Under the pieces are notes generated by a model that made no database searches, had not been told where the DNA came from, and saw only the letters and a program-made list of their open reading frames with translations. The translations under genes and the position numbers were made by a program. DNA of 64,000 bases from Candidatus Methanomethylophilus sp. 1R26 (lineage in GTDB: Archaea > Thermoplasmatota > Thermoplasmata > Methanomassiliicoccales > Methanomethylophilaceae), in the NCBI RefSeq assembly GCF_001481295.1, contig NZ_LOPS01000001.1:1-64000 (forward strand), given 5' to 3'. How positions within the stretch are numbered: the stretch's first letter is position 1; each line of letters begins with the position of its first letter. Below are positions 27,492 to 36,594 of the stretch, one piece after another.

Positions 27492-28574
27492 TTGAACAGC
27501 AATGCAACCGAAATGGCCGAGTACGGCCGTTTCATCAGAAGGAAAGTTGCATTCGTTACAGTCTGCCTCCTGTTAGTGGTGCTCCTTTTCGGGATATCGA
27601 TAACGATTGGCACCAGGGACATCTCGTTCGCGGATGTGTACTCCTATCTGTGGAGGCACATCTGCGGCGAGACCTACGATGTGGGCACCTACGAGTACTG
27701 GGACGATTACATCATCTGGGAAGTGCGCCTTCCCAGGGCGGCATTCTGCATCATAGCGGGAGCCGGATTGGCCGTCGGCGGGGCCGTCATGCAGAATGTC
27801 ATGAACAATCCGCTGGCCGATCCGTACAGCACAGGCATCTCATCGGGAGCGGTGTTCGGGGTCGCCGTATCGGTCATCCTGGGGATCTCGGTCTCGGCGA
27901 TCTCTTCCCAGCTCTCCAATTTCGGCGTCATCCTCAACGCCTTCATCTTCGCGATGATCCCGATGGCGTTCATAATCCTCATCTCGCCGAGGACCAATAC
28001 ATCCCCGGCCACGCTGATCCTGGCGGGCGTAGCGATATCGTACCTGTTCAATGCCCTCACCACTCTGCTGATGATGTCCACCGACAGCGAGACGCTGGCA
28101 ACGGTATATAGATGGCAGGTCGGTTCCGTGGCCGAGATCACTTGGCCCTCGGTCCCCCTGATGGCCGCGATAAACATCGCAGGCATAGCCGCGGCGATAA
28201 TCCTTTCCAAGAAGCTTAACATCCTCGCGCTGGGCGACGATAGCGCGAAGAGTCTGGGCCTGAACGCTCAGAACATGCGTCTCGTGTGCCTCATGATCGT
28301 CACGTTCATGGCGGCATCTGTCATTGCCTATGCGGGGATCATCTCGTTCATCGGACTGATATCGGCGCATATCGTCCGCACCGTCCTCGACTCGGACAGC
28401 CGCTTCGTCATACCGGCATCAGCTGGCTTCGGAGCTCTTTTCATGCTGTTCGCCGACATATGTGCCAGGCTGATATCGGATAACGATGCTGTCCCAATAG
28501 GCGTCATGCTTTCGTTCATCGGCGCCCCGATCTTCCTCATCCTGATCATAAGACAGAAGAGGGCGGTATGGTGA
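27492..28574 (+). CDS. FecCD-type ABC importer permease, first of pair (set B)
   Basis: About 360 residues, roughly nine helices. GLAVGGAVMQNVMNNPLADP, SPATLILAGVAISYLFNAL and SFIGLISAHIVRTVLDSD are FecCD signatures. I prefer TTG at 27492 because AGGTGG precedes it at close spacing; ATG at 27513 is the alternative. It overlaps the second permease by seven bases. One FecD usually forms a homodimer, so two different permeases in tandem suggest a heterodimer. Confidence 0.87.
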   Translation: MNSNATEMAEYGRFIRRKVAFVTVCLLLVVLLFGISITIGTRDISFADVYSYLWRHICGETYDVGTYEYWDDYIIWEVRLPRAAFCIIAGAGLAVGGAVMQNVMNNPLADPYSTGISSGAVFGVAVSVILGISVSAISSQLSNFGVILNAFIFAMIPMAFIILISPRTNTSPATLILAGVAISYLFNALTTLLMMSTDSETLATVYRWQVGSVAEITWPSVPLMAAINIAGIAAAIILSKKLNILALGDDSAKSLGLNAQNMRLVCLMIVTFMAASVIAYAGIISFIGLISAHIVRTVLDSDSRFVIPASAGFGALFMLFADICARLISDNDAVPIGVMLSFIGAPIFLILIIRQKRAVW

Positions 28575-29627
28575 ACGCTGGGGTCGCGGAATACCGTCGC
28601 AGGACACGCATCAGGGTCCTGGCCACCGTTATGATCGCCGCTGCGGCCGTTATAATCGGGGCATATTCCATCTGCATCTCGCAGTACGCTGTAAGCTTCA
28701 GCGAGGCCTTGGACGTCATCGCGAAGAATCTCAGCGGCGGGACGTTCGACACTTACCACGACAGGCTCGTCAACCACATCGTATGGGAGGGATATCTCCC
28801 CATAGGGATCGCAGGACTCCTCATCGGGGCCATCCTCGCCCTCGGCGGGGCTGTGATGCAGACCATCGTCCGTAATCCGGTCGCAGACGCGTATACGACC
28901 GGCATATCGTCGGGGGCCCTGTTCGGGGTAACGCTATTCATTGTACTGGACTTCCAGATTGCTGGGTCATCCAAGGACGCCGGTATGATCCTGACGGCTT
29001 TCGTGTTCTCCATGATCCCCGTGGCTATCATCGTCCTCTTCGCCTTCTTCAAGAAGGTGATATCGACGGTCATGGTCCTCATCGGGATCGCCGTCATGTA
29101 CATTTTCGTCGATGTCCACGCTGCTCCGCTATACTGCGAGCGAGGAGGACATCGCATCCATCTATTCATGGACTGTCGGCACGCTCGCAGGGATCGGCTG
29201 GAACGCCATACCTTGGCTTTTAGCGGCCTTTGTATCCGCTTTCGCGGTGCTGATGGTGATATCGCCTAAGATCAACGTCCTCGAATCCGGGGACAGGATG
29301 TGCACGGCATTAGGGGAGAATCCGTTCCGCATCCGCATAATTTGCCTGGTCGTGACCTCCATCGCCACATCGGTCGCTGTCTGCTATTCGGGAACGATCG
29401 GATTCGTAGGCCTCGTCTGTCCCCATATAGCGAGGGCCATAACAGGGTCGAACAATCGCCTGCTGATCCCCTGCTCCGCAGCCATAGGGGCGCTTGTCCT
29501 CATCGCAGCAGAGACGGCATCCAGGATGGTAGGGTCCACAGGAGTATCCGTCGGTGTCATAACATCGCTCATCGGCGGGCCGCTGTTCCTGTATTTCCTG
29601 CTCAGGCAGAGAAAATCGGAGTGGTGA
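28568..29627 (+). CDS. FecCD-type ABC importer permease, second of pair (set B, one frameshift as sequenced)
   Basis: A permease of about 353 residues starting at ATG 28568 inside the stop of the first permease. ALGGAVMQTIVRNPVADAYTTG and GTIGFVGLVCPHIARAITG identify it. The frame shifts near 29108, after VLIGIAVMYIF; the second frame carries on with LLRYTASEEDIASIYSW. It ends SVGVITSLIGGPLFLYFLL. Sequence similarity to the first permease of the set is clear but modest. A small membrane protein follows two bases later. Confidence 0.82.
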
Positions 29628-29628
29628 A

Positions 29629-29871
29629 ATGAGCCAGATACGTATCGGCCGCGGGTGTATCTTCGAGGCTGTCCTGATTGCAGTATGCTTTGTCGTCCTG
29701 CTGGTCTCCGTCCGTATCAACGATGCCGGAGGGATCTCGGACAATCAGCTCACGGTCGTATCGTCGATTCTGGGGATAATCGTCTCCACGAGCATCCTCG
29801 TCCTGGGGGCCCTGGCCCTCACCGAGTCTCCATCGGAACGCTACCGCAGGAGGCACGGCGGGGACGAATGA
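29629..29871 (+). CDS. Small membrane protein (80 residues)
   Basis: An unrecognised protein with two hydrophobic segments (residues 11-26 and about 40-63) separated by a short polar loop (SVRINDAGGISDN), and a basic tail (RYRRRHGG). The ATG follows the permease stop by one base, with GGTG upstream, so it belongs to the operon. It may be an accessory subunit of the two-permease importer. No family motif is visible. Confidence 0.6.
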   Translation: MSQIRIGRGCIFEAVLIAVCFVVLLVSVRINDAGGISDNQLTVVSSILGIIVSTSILVLGALALTESPSERYRRRHGGDE

Positions 29872-30096
29872 GAGGCCGTCGCTTGAAAAGCATGTTCGAC
29901 GAACGGCCTGTTCAGACGGTTTCCCAATGTCTCTGATCGCATTGCCGAATACTCACTCGGAAACCGTGCTTTTGGAATCAATTTACCATTTTTGACAATA
30001 TTTAGGACATAATAATCGATTTATACAAAATCAATTCAAACTTTCGATTGCGTCTGTAATCGTATTTTGTGCTGTAACATTCGTAACAAACTTTTG
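29872..30096. other. Intergenic region with possible structured RNA and GTAACA repeats
   Basis: It lies between operon sets B and C. It contains the folded element at 29916-29967, a T-rich stretch just after it, and GTAACA-type repeats at 30074 and 30083 (TGTAACATTCGTAACAA) that resemble those near the fecB promoter at 14.5 kb. No gene is seen. Confidence 0.4.
29916..29967 (+). terminator. Branched hairpin after operon set B
   Basis: ACGGTTTCC pairs with GGAAACCGT, nine perfect base pairs. Inside, CAATG pairs with CATTG, and CCGA can pair with TCGG, competing with two outer pairs. CTTTT follows. It is most simply the terminator of set B, though the nested form is more elaborate than needed. 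Confidence 0.4.
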
Positions 30097-30145
30097 TTGG
30101 ATTATTATTCCAACTATTTATAGGAGAAATGGATTTACCATCCAA
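30097..30145 (+). promoter_or_regulatory. Tandem operators flanking a TATA box (set C)
   Basis: TTGGATTATTATTCCAA (30097-30113) and ATGGATTTACCATCCAA (30129-30145) are 32 bases apart, with CTATTTATAG between them as the TATA box. The arrangement copies that at 26036-26085 almost exactly. The gene starts at 30186, so the leader is about 40 bases. Confidence 0.75.
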
Positions 30146-30185
30146 TCCCAGCCCAACTGCACAATCTGGGTCGGAGTGCATTAGA

Positions 30186-31577
30186 ATGAATTCGAAAATC
30201 ATGGCGATAACTGCCGTCATAGTGGTCGTCGTCGTTGTAGCCGCCGGAGCGATCGTCGTCCTCAATGACGATGACAGCGACAGCAGCGATGCTGCGATTG
30301 CATCTCAGCTCCAGCTTTACGGAAACGCCAACGATGACAGCACCATCGACAGCCAAGATGCGGAGATCATCGAGAACATCATCAACCAAGAAGAGGGATA
30401 CACCCTTGAGAAGTATCCCCTTGCCGATGCAAACAACGATGGTGCCGTCGATCAGGAAGATCTCGACCTCGTCAACAAGATGATCAACAGGGAAACCGGG
30501 ACGGTCGTCAACGTCATTTCCCTCGATACCTCCGGAAACACCACCGTCGTTTCCGTGACCTACCCCCTCAGGAATATTGTCACTTACGCTACCAACGTCC
30601 AGATGCCTGTCCTGTATGCCGGAGGCGCCCAATATGTTGCAGGGTTCTTCTCCTCCACATACGACGTTGCTGAGAAGGCGCTCATTGACAATGCGAAGAA
30701 CTTCGGAGCAAGCGGAAGGACCATCGACGATGCCGCATGGAACAGCTTCACTTCCTACGCCTCCACCCTGGACGGCGGAGTAGGCGCTCTGATCGCAGAT
30801 TACAGCGGGATCAAGCAGATCACCTCGGCCCGTGTGTCCGATCTCGATGCCGCCGACATCCCCCTCCTCATCTTCTCTTCGGCCGATACCACAGATGAGA
30901 TCACCACTGTCCTCACTCTCGGATATCTCTTCGGAACAGACTGCGAGCAGACTGCGGTCAAATATGCCCAGACCAGTTGGAACGTCATCTCCCAGGTCAA
31001 TGATGCCATCGCGGGCATCTCCGACGATGACAGGCAGACGTACATCGCTCTGACCATGTTCATCTACATATGCCAGAACGATTCTACCTTCAACACGACC
31101 GCGGCCACTGCGGGAGGAATACCCTACTACAAGGTGAATTCCACTTTCGCTTCGGCGTATGAAGGGACTGGATCCCTCAAGATGGGAAGCACTGAGGCTC
31201 TCTCCAACTACAGCGATGTCGACATCCTCCTCAACTGCCGTTCCATGGACTGGGGACTGAGCGACTCATCGGAAGTGAACGCCCTTATCATCGACACCTG
31301 GGACCATTATTCCAAGTCCACCTCCTATCTCGCGTACTTCGCAGGGTTCGAGGACAAGCTCGTCTACATCAACAACCTCCTCCCGGGAGCGGTCAAGGTC
31401 GCGTACATGGCCCACTTCATGTACGGGGACAAGCTCTCCCTCGATTGGGCAGACGGAGTCCTCCAGGACTTCATCGACATGGGCCTCGATCCGCTCGAGG
31501 GACAGACAACCAGCTCGATCCTGAGTTACGTCACCCAGGATACCTACAACGCGGCCAAGGCGGCCACATTCAGCTGA
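30186..31577 (+). CDS. FecB-type substrate-binding protein with dockerin-like domain (set C)
   Basis: 463 residues. A membrane anchor (residues 6-23) and an acidic linker precede two dockerin-like calcium loops (GNANDDSTIDSQDAEIIENI and ADANNDGAVDQEDLDLVNKM). Then comes a FecB-like domain (YPLRNIVTYATNVQMPVLYAGG, DIPLLIFSSADTTDE, LPGAVKVAYMAHFMYGD). It is the paralogue of the protein at 26105. The ATG at 30186 is followed by the typical MNSKI anchor start; upstream frame adds no homology. A hairpin at 31593 separates it from the permease genes. Confidence 0.8.
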   Translation: MNSKIMAITAVIVVVVVVAAGAIVVLNDDDSDSSDAAIASQLQLYGNANDDSTIDSQDAEIIENIINQEEGYTLEKYPLADANNDGAVDQEDLDLVNKMINRETGTVVNVISLDTSGNTTVVSVTYPLRNIVTYATNVQMPVLYAGGAQYVAGFFSSTYDVAEKALIDNAKNFGASGRTIDDAAWNSFTSYASTLDGGVGALIADYSGIKQITSARVSDLDAADIPLLIFSSADTTDEITTVLTLGYLFGTDCEQTAVKYAQTSWNVISQVNDAIAGISDDDRQTYIALTMFIYICQNDSTFNTTAATAGGIPYYKVNSTFASAYEGTGSLKMGSTEALSNYSDVDILLNCRSMDWGLSDSSEVNALIIDTWDHYSKSTSYLAYFAGFEDKLVYINNLLPGAVKVAYMAHFMYGDKLSLDWADGVLQDFIDMGLDPLEGQTTSSILSYVTQDTYNAAKAATFS

Positions 31578-31592
31578 AACCTTTTCAAAAAG

Positions 31593-31605
31593 GGGGGAAA
31601 CCCCC
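31593..31605 (+). other. GC hairpin between binding protein and permeases
   Basis: GGGGG-AAA-CCCCC forms a tight stem 15 bases after the binding-protein stop. It could protect the upstream message end so that more binding protein than permease is made. Confidence 0.4.
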
Positions 31606-31614
31606 TGCCGTATC

Positions 31615-32703
31615 ATGAACGACAACGATCCTCTGACGAAAGAAGAGCTGACGGTCGAGTACCACCATCTGCTGGCCAGAAAGGTCCTCCTGCTGGCAGT
31701 GTGCATCATCGGGATCGTATTGGTGGTCGGCCTGCTGTCGTTCGATACTTATCCGGGCATAAGCCTGCGCGAGAGCTACGAGATCATATGGAACCACATC
31801 GTCGGCAACAGCTATCCCAAAGGCTCCCTGTACTGGTGGGCCGACCGGCAGATCTGGAACAGTGCGATCCCCCACGCCATCGTAGCCATAATCGCCGGCT
31901 GTTCCCTCGCTGTCTGCGGTGCGCTCATGCAGTCTCTGATGACGAATCCTCTTGCCGATCCCTACAGCACCGGGATATCCTCCGGGGCCTGCTTCGGAGC
32001 GGTGGCGGCGATCATCATGGGGATCACGATGAACGGCGTCGTAGGGGAGGCAGGCACGATCCTCAACGCATTCGTCGGGGCGATGATCCCAGCCCTGCTC
32101 ATCATCCTCATCTCCCAAAAGGTCCGCATGACCCCTGCGACGCTGATCCTTCTGGGGACCGCCATCTCGTACTTCTTCAACTCCCTGATCACCTACATGA
32201 TGATCACCACCGACGCAGATACGCTGAAGAGCGCGTACCTGTGGCAGGTAGGAAGCCTCGACGGGATGACCTGGGACTACGTCCCGATAATGTTAATCAT
32301 CACGGTCATAGGGTCGGTTTTCGTGATGTACGCCGCCCACACCCTGAACGTCATGTCCCTCGGCGAGAACAGCGCGATAAGCCTCGGGGTCGATGTGGAG
32401 AAGTTCAGGATGCTGTGCCTGATGCTCATGTCGGTCATGACCGCGGCGATAGTCGCGTTCACCGGGATCCTGGGATTCGTCGGCCTGGTCGCGCCCCATA
32501 TCGTCAGGCTCGTGATCGGTTCGGACAACAAGTACGTCATCCCGATCTCCATGGCCGTCGGCGCTCTCCTCCTGCTGATAGCCGATTACATAGCCAGCCG
32601 CCTTTCGGGCATACCTGTCGGCGTGGTCCTCAGCGTCATCGGCAGCCCGGTATTCTTCATCCTGATCGTTTGGCAGGGAAAACGCACAGGGGCGGTCTAT
32701 TGA
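31615..32703 (+). CDS. FecCD-type ABC importer permease, first of pair (set C)
   Basis: 362 residues. SLAVCGALMQSLMTNPLADPYSTG, TPATLILLGTAISYFFNSL and GILGFVGLVAPHIVRLVIGSD are FecCD signatures; it ends IPVGVVLSVIGSPVFFILI. It most resembles the first permease of set B, so the two operons look like duplicates. The ATG at 31615 follows the GC hairpin. It overlaps the second permease by four bases (TTGA). Confidence 0.9.
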   Translation: MNDNDPLTKEELTVEYHHLLARKVLLLAVCIIGIVLVVGLLSFDTYPGISLRESYEIIWNHIVGNSYPKGSLYWWADRQIWNSAIPHAIVAIIAGCSLAVCGALMQSLMTNPLADPYSTGISSGACFGAVAAIIMGITMNGVVGEAGTILNAFVGAMIPALLIILISQKVRMTPATLILLGTAISYFFNSLITYMMITTDADTLKSAYLWQVGSLDGMTWDYVPIMLIITVIGSVFVMYAAHTLNVMSLGENSAISLGVDVEKFRMLCLMLMSVMTAAIVAFTGILGFVGLVAPHIVRLVIGSDNKYVIPISMAVGALLLLIADYIASRLSGIPVGVVLSVIGSPVFFILIVWQGKRTGAVY

Positions 32704-33759
32704 GCGACAGCTGCCCGAAGAATCAGTACCTCAGATTCAACCGCAGGAACCTGATCTTCATCCTCTTCTTCATCGTCCTGGCGGCGGCATCGTTCTTCCT
32801 CACCCTCGGGTTCGGGACCTACAATATCTCGGTGGGCGATGCGATAGGCTGTTTCATCGACCATCTGTCCGGAAATGTGAAGGACCCGACCGGGGACCAT
32901 TATATCTGGGACGTCCGCCTTCCCAGGGCCATAGCGGCGCTTGCCTGCGGCGTTGCCCTTTCAGTTGCAGGAGCGGTCATGCAGAACGATTTCAGGAATC
33001 CTCTTGCAGAGCCGTACACCATGGGCATTGCATCCGGAGCATTCCTCGGAGCGGTCCTGAGCATCATACTCGGAATCTCCATAGTGCCGTTCCTCACGAA
33101 CCAATATTCCATCATAGCCAATGCCGCCATATTCTCCCTGATCCCTACTTTCATCATCGTGCTGGTCGCGAAGATCAGGAAGACGACGCCGTCGGGGGAT
33201 GATCCTCACGGGAATAGCGGTCATGTTCCTCTTCAGTTCTATCAGCCAGATAATCATGGTCACTTCTCCCTCGGAATCCATGGCGGAAGCATATGCCTGG
33301 AGGGTCGGGGACCTCGGGACCGTGGGGTGGGCGGACCTTCCCTACATGGTCGTTTCGACGTTCGTCATCACTGCCATCATCATGCTTCTCGCCGGCAAGA
33401 TGAACGTCATGTATGCCGGGGACGATTATGCTAAGACGATGGGCGAGAACGCGGAGAATCTGAGGATAGTGACCCTGGTCCTCGTCTCCGTCATGACCGC
33501 CGCGGTCGTGAGCTTCACTGGCACAATAGGTTTCATCGGTCTTGTCGGGCCCCATGTGGCCAGGATCTTCGTCGGTTCCAACAACAGGTACCTCATCCCC
33601 GCATCGGCCGCGTTCGGCGCCGCATTCATCCTGCTGGCCGATTCCTTGGCAAAGGTCACCGGCGTGAGCGGCCTGCCCGTAGGCGTCATCAGCTCGATGG
33701 TCGGAGGTCCTCTCTTCATCTGGATCCTCGTCCGCCAGCGCAGGAGCGCCTGGGCCTGA
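32700..33759 (+). CDS. FecCD-type ABC importer permease, second of pair (set C, one frameshift as sequenced)
   Basis: About 353 residues beginning at TTG 32700 within the upstream stop codon. SVAGAVMQNDFRNPLAEPYTMG and GTIGFIGLVGPHVARIFVGS identify the family; it ends LPVGVISSMVGGPLFIWILV. The frame shifts near 33195, after KIRKTTPS. Both halves are intact. No ATPase follows; the next gene is an unrelated CBS-domain protein. Confidence 0.83.
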
Positions 33760-33804
33760 TCCCCGCGAAAATCGATATAAGCCCAAGGCCATGACCCATA
33801 CGTC

Positions 33805-34863
33805 ATGGCAGCGACTGTCGGCGATTACATGGTTCGCGACGTTCAGTACGTCGCGCCGAACATGACCGTTGAAGAAGTGAAGGACAGGCTCATCAACTCG
33901 AATTTCCACGGTTTCCCCGTGGTCGAGAACGGCTACCTTCTGGGATATGTCACCGCCAAGGAGCTGCTCCGCTACATGGACACTCCCAAGGCGAAGCTCC
34001 GCTCCGTCATGTCCCGCGGAACCCTCTGCGTCATACCCTCGATGAGCATCGACGATGCCACCCGCGTCCTCTTCCGCTACGGTCTGCGGAACCTCCCTGT
34101 CGTGGACGAGGAGAAACGCCTGGTCGGCATCATCTCGAACATCGACATCGTGAGGTCCCAGATCGAGAAATCCCGCCCCGGGAAGGTCATGAACGTCAAG
34201 AACTTCATGGAGCAGCAGAACGGCATCACCATGAGGATCCACAACGAGGAGATCCCCATCGACCAGATGATCCCAACCCAGAAAGAGGTGTATATGGATG
34301 AGCTCGTCGGCCGCCAGTACGAGATCAAGAGAGGCCTGAACGAGCCCCTTATCGTCATCAAGAGGCACAACGGCTACCTGGTCGTGGACGGGCACCACCG
34401 CGTGATGGCCGCCAAGCGCCTGGGCATGAAGACCTTCAAATGCATCGTCCTCGAGCCCAACAACCTCGACATCCCGCTGGGCCTGGAGACCACCGCCGAG
34501 AGATGGGGCCTCCATACTCTCGACGATGTGAAGATCATCGAGGGATCCAGGCATCCGTTCATGGAGATCACCACTATGCTCCTGCCCAAGGAGCAGGCCG
34601 ACAACATCAATCAGATCCTCATGGAGAGGATGGAGGAGGATCCCGGGCCAGGGGTCCCCTCGCCCCTTTCCCCCAGGGTCATGAAGAGACAGTCCCAGAG
34701 GAAGGATGGGAAGGCCGCTCCCAAGAAAACCGCCGGCGGCAGGAAAAGTGCTGCCGCAAAGCCTGCCGGCAAGACGGAGAAACCTCGGAAGGCCCCGAAA
34801 TCCGCATCTAAGGAGAAGAAGGCGGCCCCCAAGAAGAAGGCCGCCGCGAAGACCGCGGAGTGA
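33805..34863 (+). CDS. CBS-pair/ParB-like protein with histone H1-like tail
   Basis: 352 residues in three parts. Residues 1-120 are two CBS domains (HGFPVVENGYLLGYVTAKEL and YGLRNLPVVDEEKRLVGIIS), which bind adenosine ligands. Residues about 170-220 form a ParB/Srx-like domain (EPLIVIKRHNGYLVVDGHHR, with GHHR as the nucleotide-binding motif). The last 65 residues are rich in Lys, Ala and Pro (KKTAGGRKSAAAKPAGK), like eukaryotic H1 tails or bacterial HU tails, and suggest DNA binding. CBS-ParB pairs are known in methanogens; the basic tail is less usual. TATA-like GATATAAG lies about 30 bases upstream. Confidence 0.82.
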   Translation: MAATVGDYMVRDVQYVAPNMTVEEVKDRLINSNFHGFPVVENGYLLGYVTAKELLRYMDTPKAKLRSVMSRGTLCVIPSMSIDDATRVLFRYGLRNLPVVDEEKRLVGIISNIDIVRSQIEKSRPGKVMNVKNFMEQQNGITMRIHNEEIPIDQMIPTQKEVYMDELVGRQYEIKRGLNEPLIVIKRHNGYLVVDGHHRVMAAKRLGMKTFKCIVLEPNNLDIPLGLETTAERWGLHTLDDVKIIEGSRHPFMEITTMLLPKEQADNINQILMERMEEDPGPGVPSPLSPRVMKRQSQRKDGKAAPKKTAGGRKSAAAKPAGKTEKPRKAPKSASKEKKAAPKKKAAAKTAE

Positions 34864-34895
34864 AATCTCCGAGGCTTTCGGTTTTTTATCAGCCA
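34864..34895 (+). terminator. T-rich terminator
   Basis: GGTTTTTTATC follows the CBS-ParB stop by about 16 bases; oligo-T runs of this kind end transcription in archaea. It is preceded by a weak CCGAGG/CTTTCGG fold. Confidence 0.45.
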
Positions 34896-34960
34896 AAACG
34901 GCCGGGGCCTGCGGACGGCTCCTTCCGGAGTGTCCGGCGGGCGTGCCGGCCGGTCCGCTC

Positions 34961-36382
34961 TCAGTCCTTGCCGTCCCAGGCGGTTATCCCGGTCCGGTCC
35001 GATAGGCATGAGGGGTCGAATACCGGCTCTTCCTTCCCCTCCTTCTTCTGCCTCCGGTAATCCCGGAAGGCCTCTGCGCCGCGGCGGTACAGCTTCAGGA
35101 TCAGGTAGGCGTTGAAGAACGCGCAGACCGCCATCATCACGTCGAGCGCGATGAACGCGTAATCCGAGGAGATCCAGCTGAAGACGAAGACGACGATGAT
35201 CACCAGCAGCTTGAGCCCCAGCTTGGCCGCCTTATGGTCCCCGAACATGAGCAGGTTGCCCTCGGCCACCACTATGTCGGACATGAGGCAGGTGAACGCG
35301 AAGACGAACATGAACACGGTCAGCAGCGCCGGCGCGAGACCGCTTCCGATGGTGTCCTTGAAGACCTCCTGGAGGCAATCGATGGAGTCTCCGTCCCCGC
35401 CGATGAACGCTCCCACGTCCGCATAGGACAGGAAGACAAGGGCGGTCAGGGTGCTGACCAGGGTGTCGACCAGGACGCCGAACGCCTGGGTGTAGCCCTG
35501 CTGGGCAGGGTGCTTGACATCGGCGATGGAGGACAGGTTGGTGATGGTGCCGATACCTGCTTCGTTGGACCACACTCCCCTCCTGAGGCCCCACATGATC
35601 GCTGTTCCGATCCCTCCGCCGATGACTGACGGCGGGGAGAGGGCGTCGCCGAAGATGCTGCCGAACGCGTCGAGTATGCCGTCGCCGCTGAGGGCGATGG
35701 ACACGATGCACATGACGAACCAGCCGAGCGCCATGGCCGGGACGATCCATACCGACATGTCGGCCACGCGGTACACGCCGAGGAACACGATCACCGCGGC
35801 CAGGGAGGTGATGAAGATCGCAGTGAACCACTGTCCGTCGATGTCGTGCTCGTCGAAGAGGCCGTTGAGCGCCTCGGCCATGGACACGGCCTCGCCGGAG
35901 ACGTACCCTACGAGGTACATCAGGATCATGATGAACGCCAGGGCCAGGCCGAGCTTCTTCATGCCGAGCCCGTGGAACATGGTGTAGGCCGGGCCTCCGC
36001 GGAATCCTCCGTCCTCTTTCGGCGTCTTGTAGATCTGGCCGATGGTGGTCTCCAGGAAGCTCGTGGCCATGCCGATGGCGGCGAACACCCACATCCAGAA
36101 GATCGCTCCGGCCCCGCCGGCGATGATGGCCGTCACCGGCCCGGCAATATTGCCGACGCCGATGCGCGAGCCCATGCTCATGCAGAAGACATGGAACGAG
36201 GAGATCTTCCCCGGGCGGGGTGTTTTGTTCAGGTCGAAGGTTGTGCGCACCATCTCCCCGAGCCCGCGGAACTGGACCCCTCTGAGGAGGACAGTGGCGA
36301 GGACCCCGATGGCGGCTATTACAGCAAAGGCGACGTACCAGATGTAATCGTCGATCGAATAAAGCGAATCCACTAACGACAT
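34961..36382 (-). CDS. Alanine/glycine:cation symporter (AGCS family)
   Basis: A 473-residue membrane transporter with about ten helices. SRIGVGNIAGPVTAIIAGGAG is close to the AGCS signature, and GGFRGGPAYTMFHGLG and WSNEAGIGTITNLSSIAD are also typical. It takes up small neutral amino acids with sodium or protons. The ATG at 36382 begins MSLVDSLYSIDDYIWY, the usual family start. The gene stands alone. The last 25 residues are a charged cytosolic tail. Confidence 0.92.
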   Translation of the reverse strand: MSLVDSLYSIDDYIWYVAFAVIAAIGVLATVLLRGVQFRGLGEMVRTTFDLNKTPRPGKISSFHVFCMSMGSRIGVGNIAGPVTAIIAGGAGAIFWMWVFAAIGMATSFLETTIGQIYKTPKEDGGFRGGPAYTMFHGLGMKKLGLALAFIMILMYLVGYVSGEAVSMAEALNGLFDEHDIDGQWFTAIFITSLAAVIVFLGVYRVADMSVWIVPAMALGWFVMCIVSIALSGDGILDAFGSIFGDALSPPSVIGGGIGTAIMWGLRRGVWSNEAGIGTITNLSSIADVKHPAQQGYTQAFGVLVDTLVSTLTALVFLSYADVGAFIGGDGDSIDCLQEVFKDTIGSGLAPALLTVFMFVFAFTCLMSDIVVAEGNLLMFGDHKAAKLGLKLLVIIVVFVFSWISSDYAFIALDVMMAVCAFFNAYLILKLYRRGAEAFRDYRRQKKEGKEEPVFDPSCLSDRTGITAWDGKD

Positions 36383-36594
36383 GGGATGCCTGGTGCGGAT
36401 AGCATGACGTATTAATCACCCTTGTCATTAAAATGTTAGAATAATGCGGAATCCGAAGACACAATTGCGGAAACGCGATAAAATCTATACGATAATCGCA
36501 GATGAGCCGGGACGTCCGCGGATGCCGCAGAGCGACCGGTCAGGAACAGAAGGAGACCGGCCCTAAGGGCCGGGGAAAAGGTTTCAGGGCCTGC

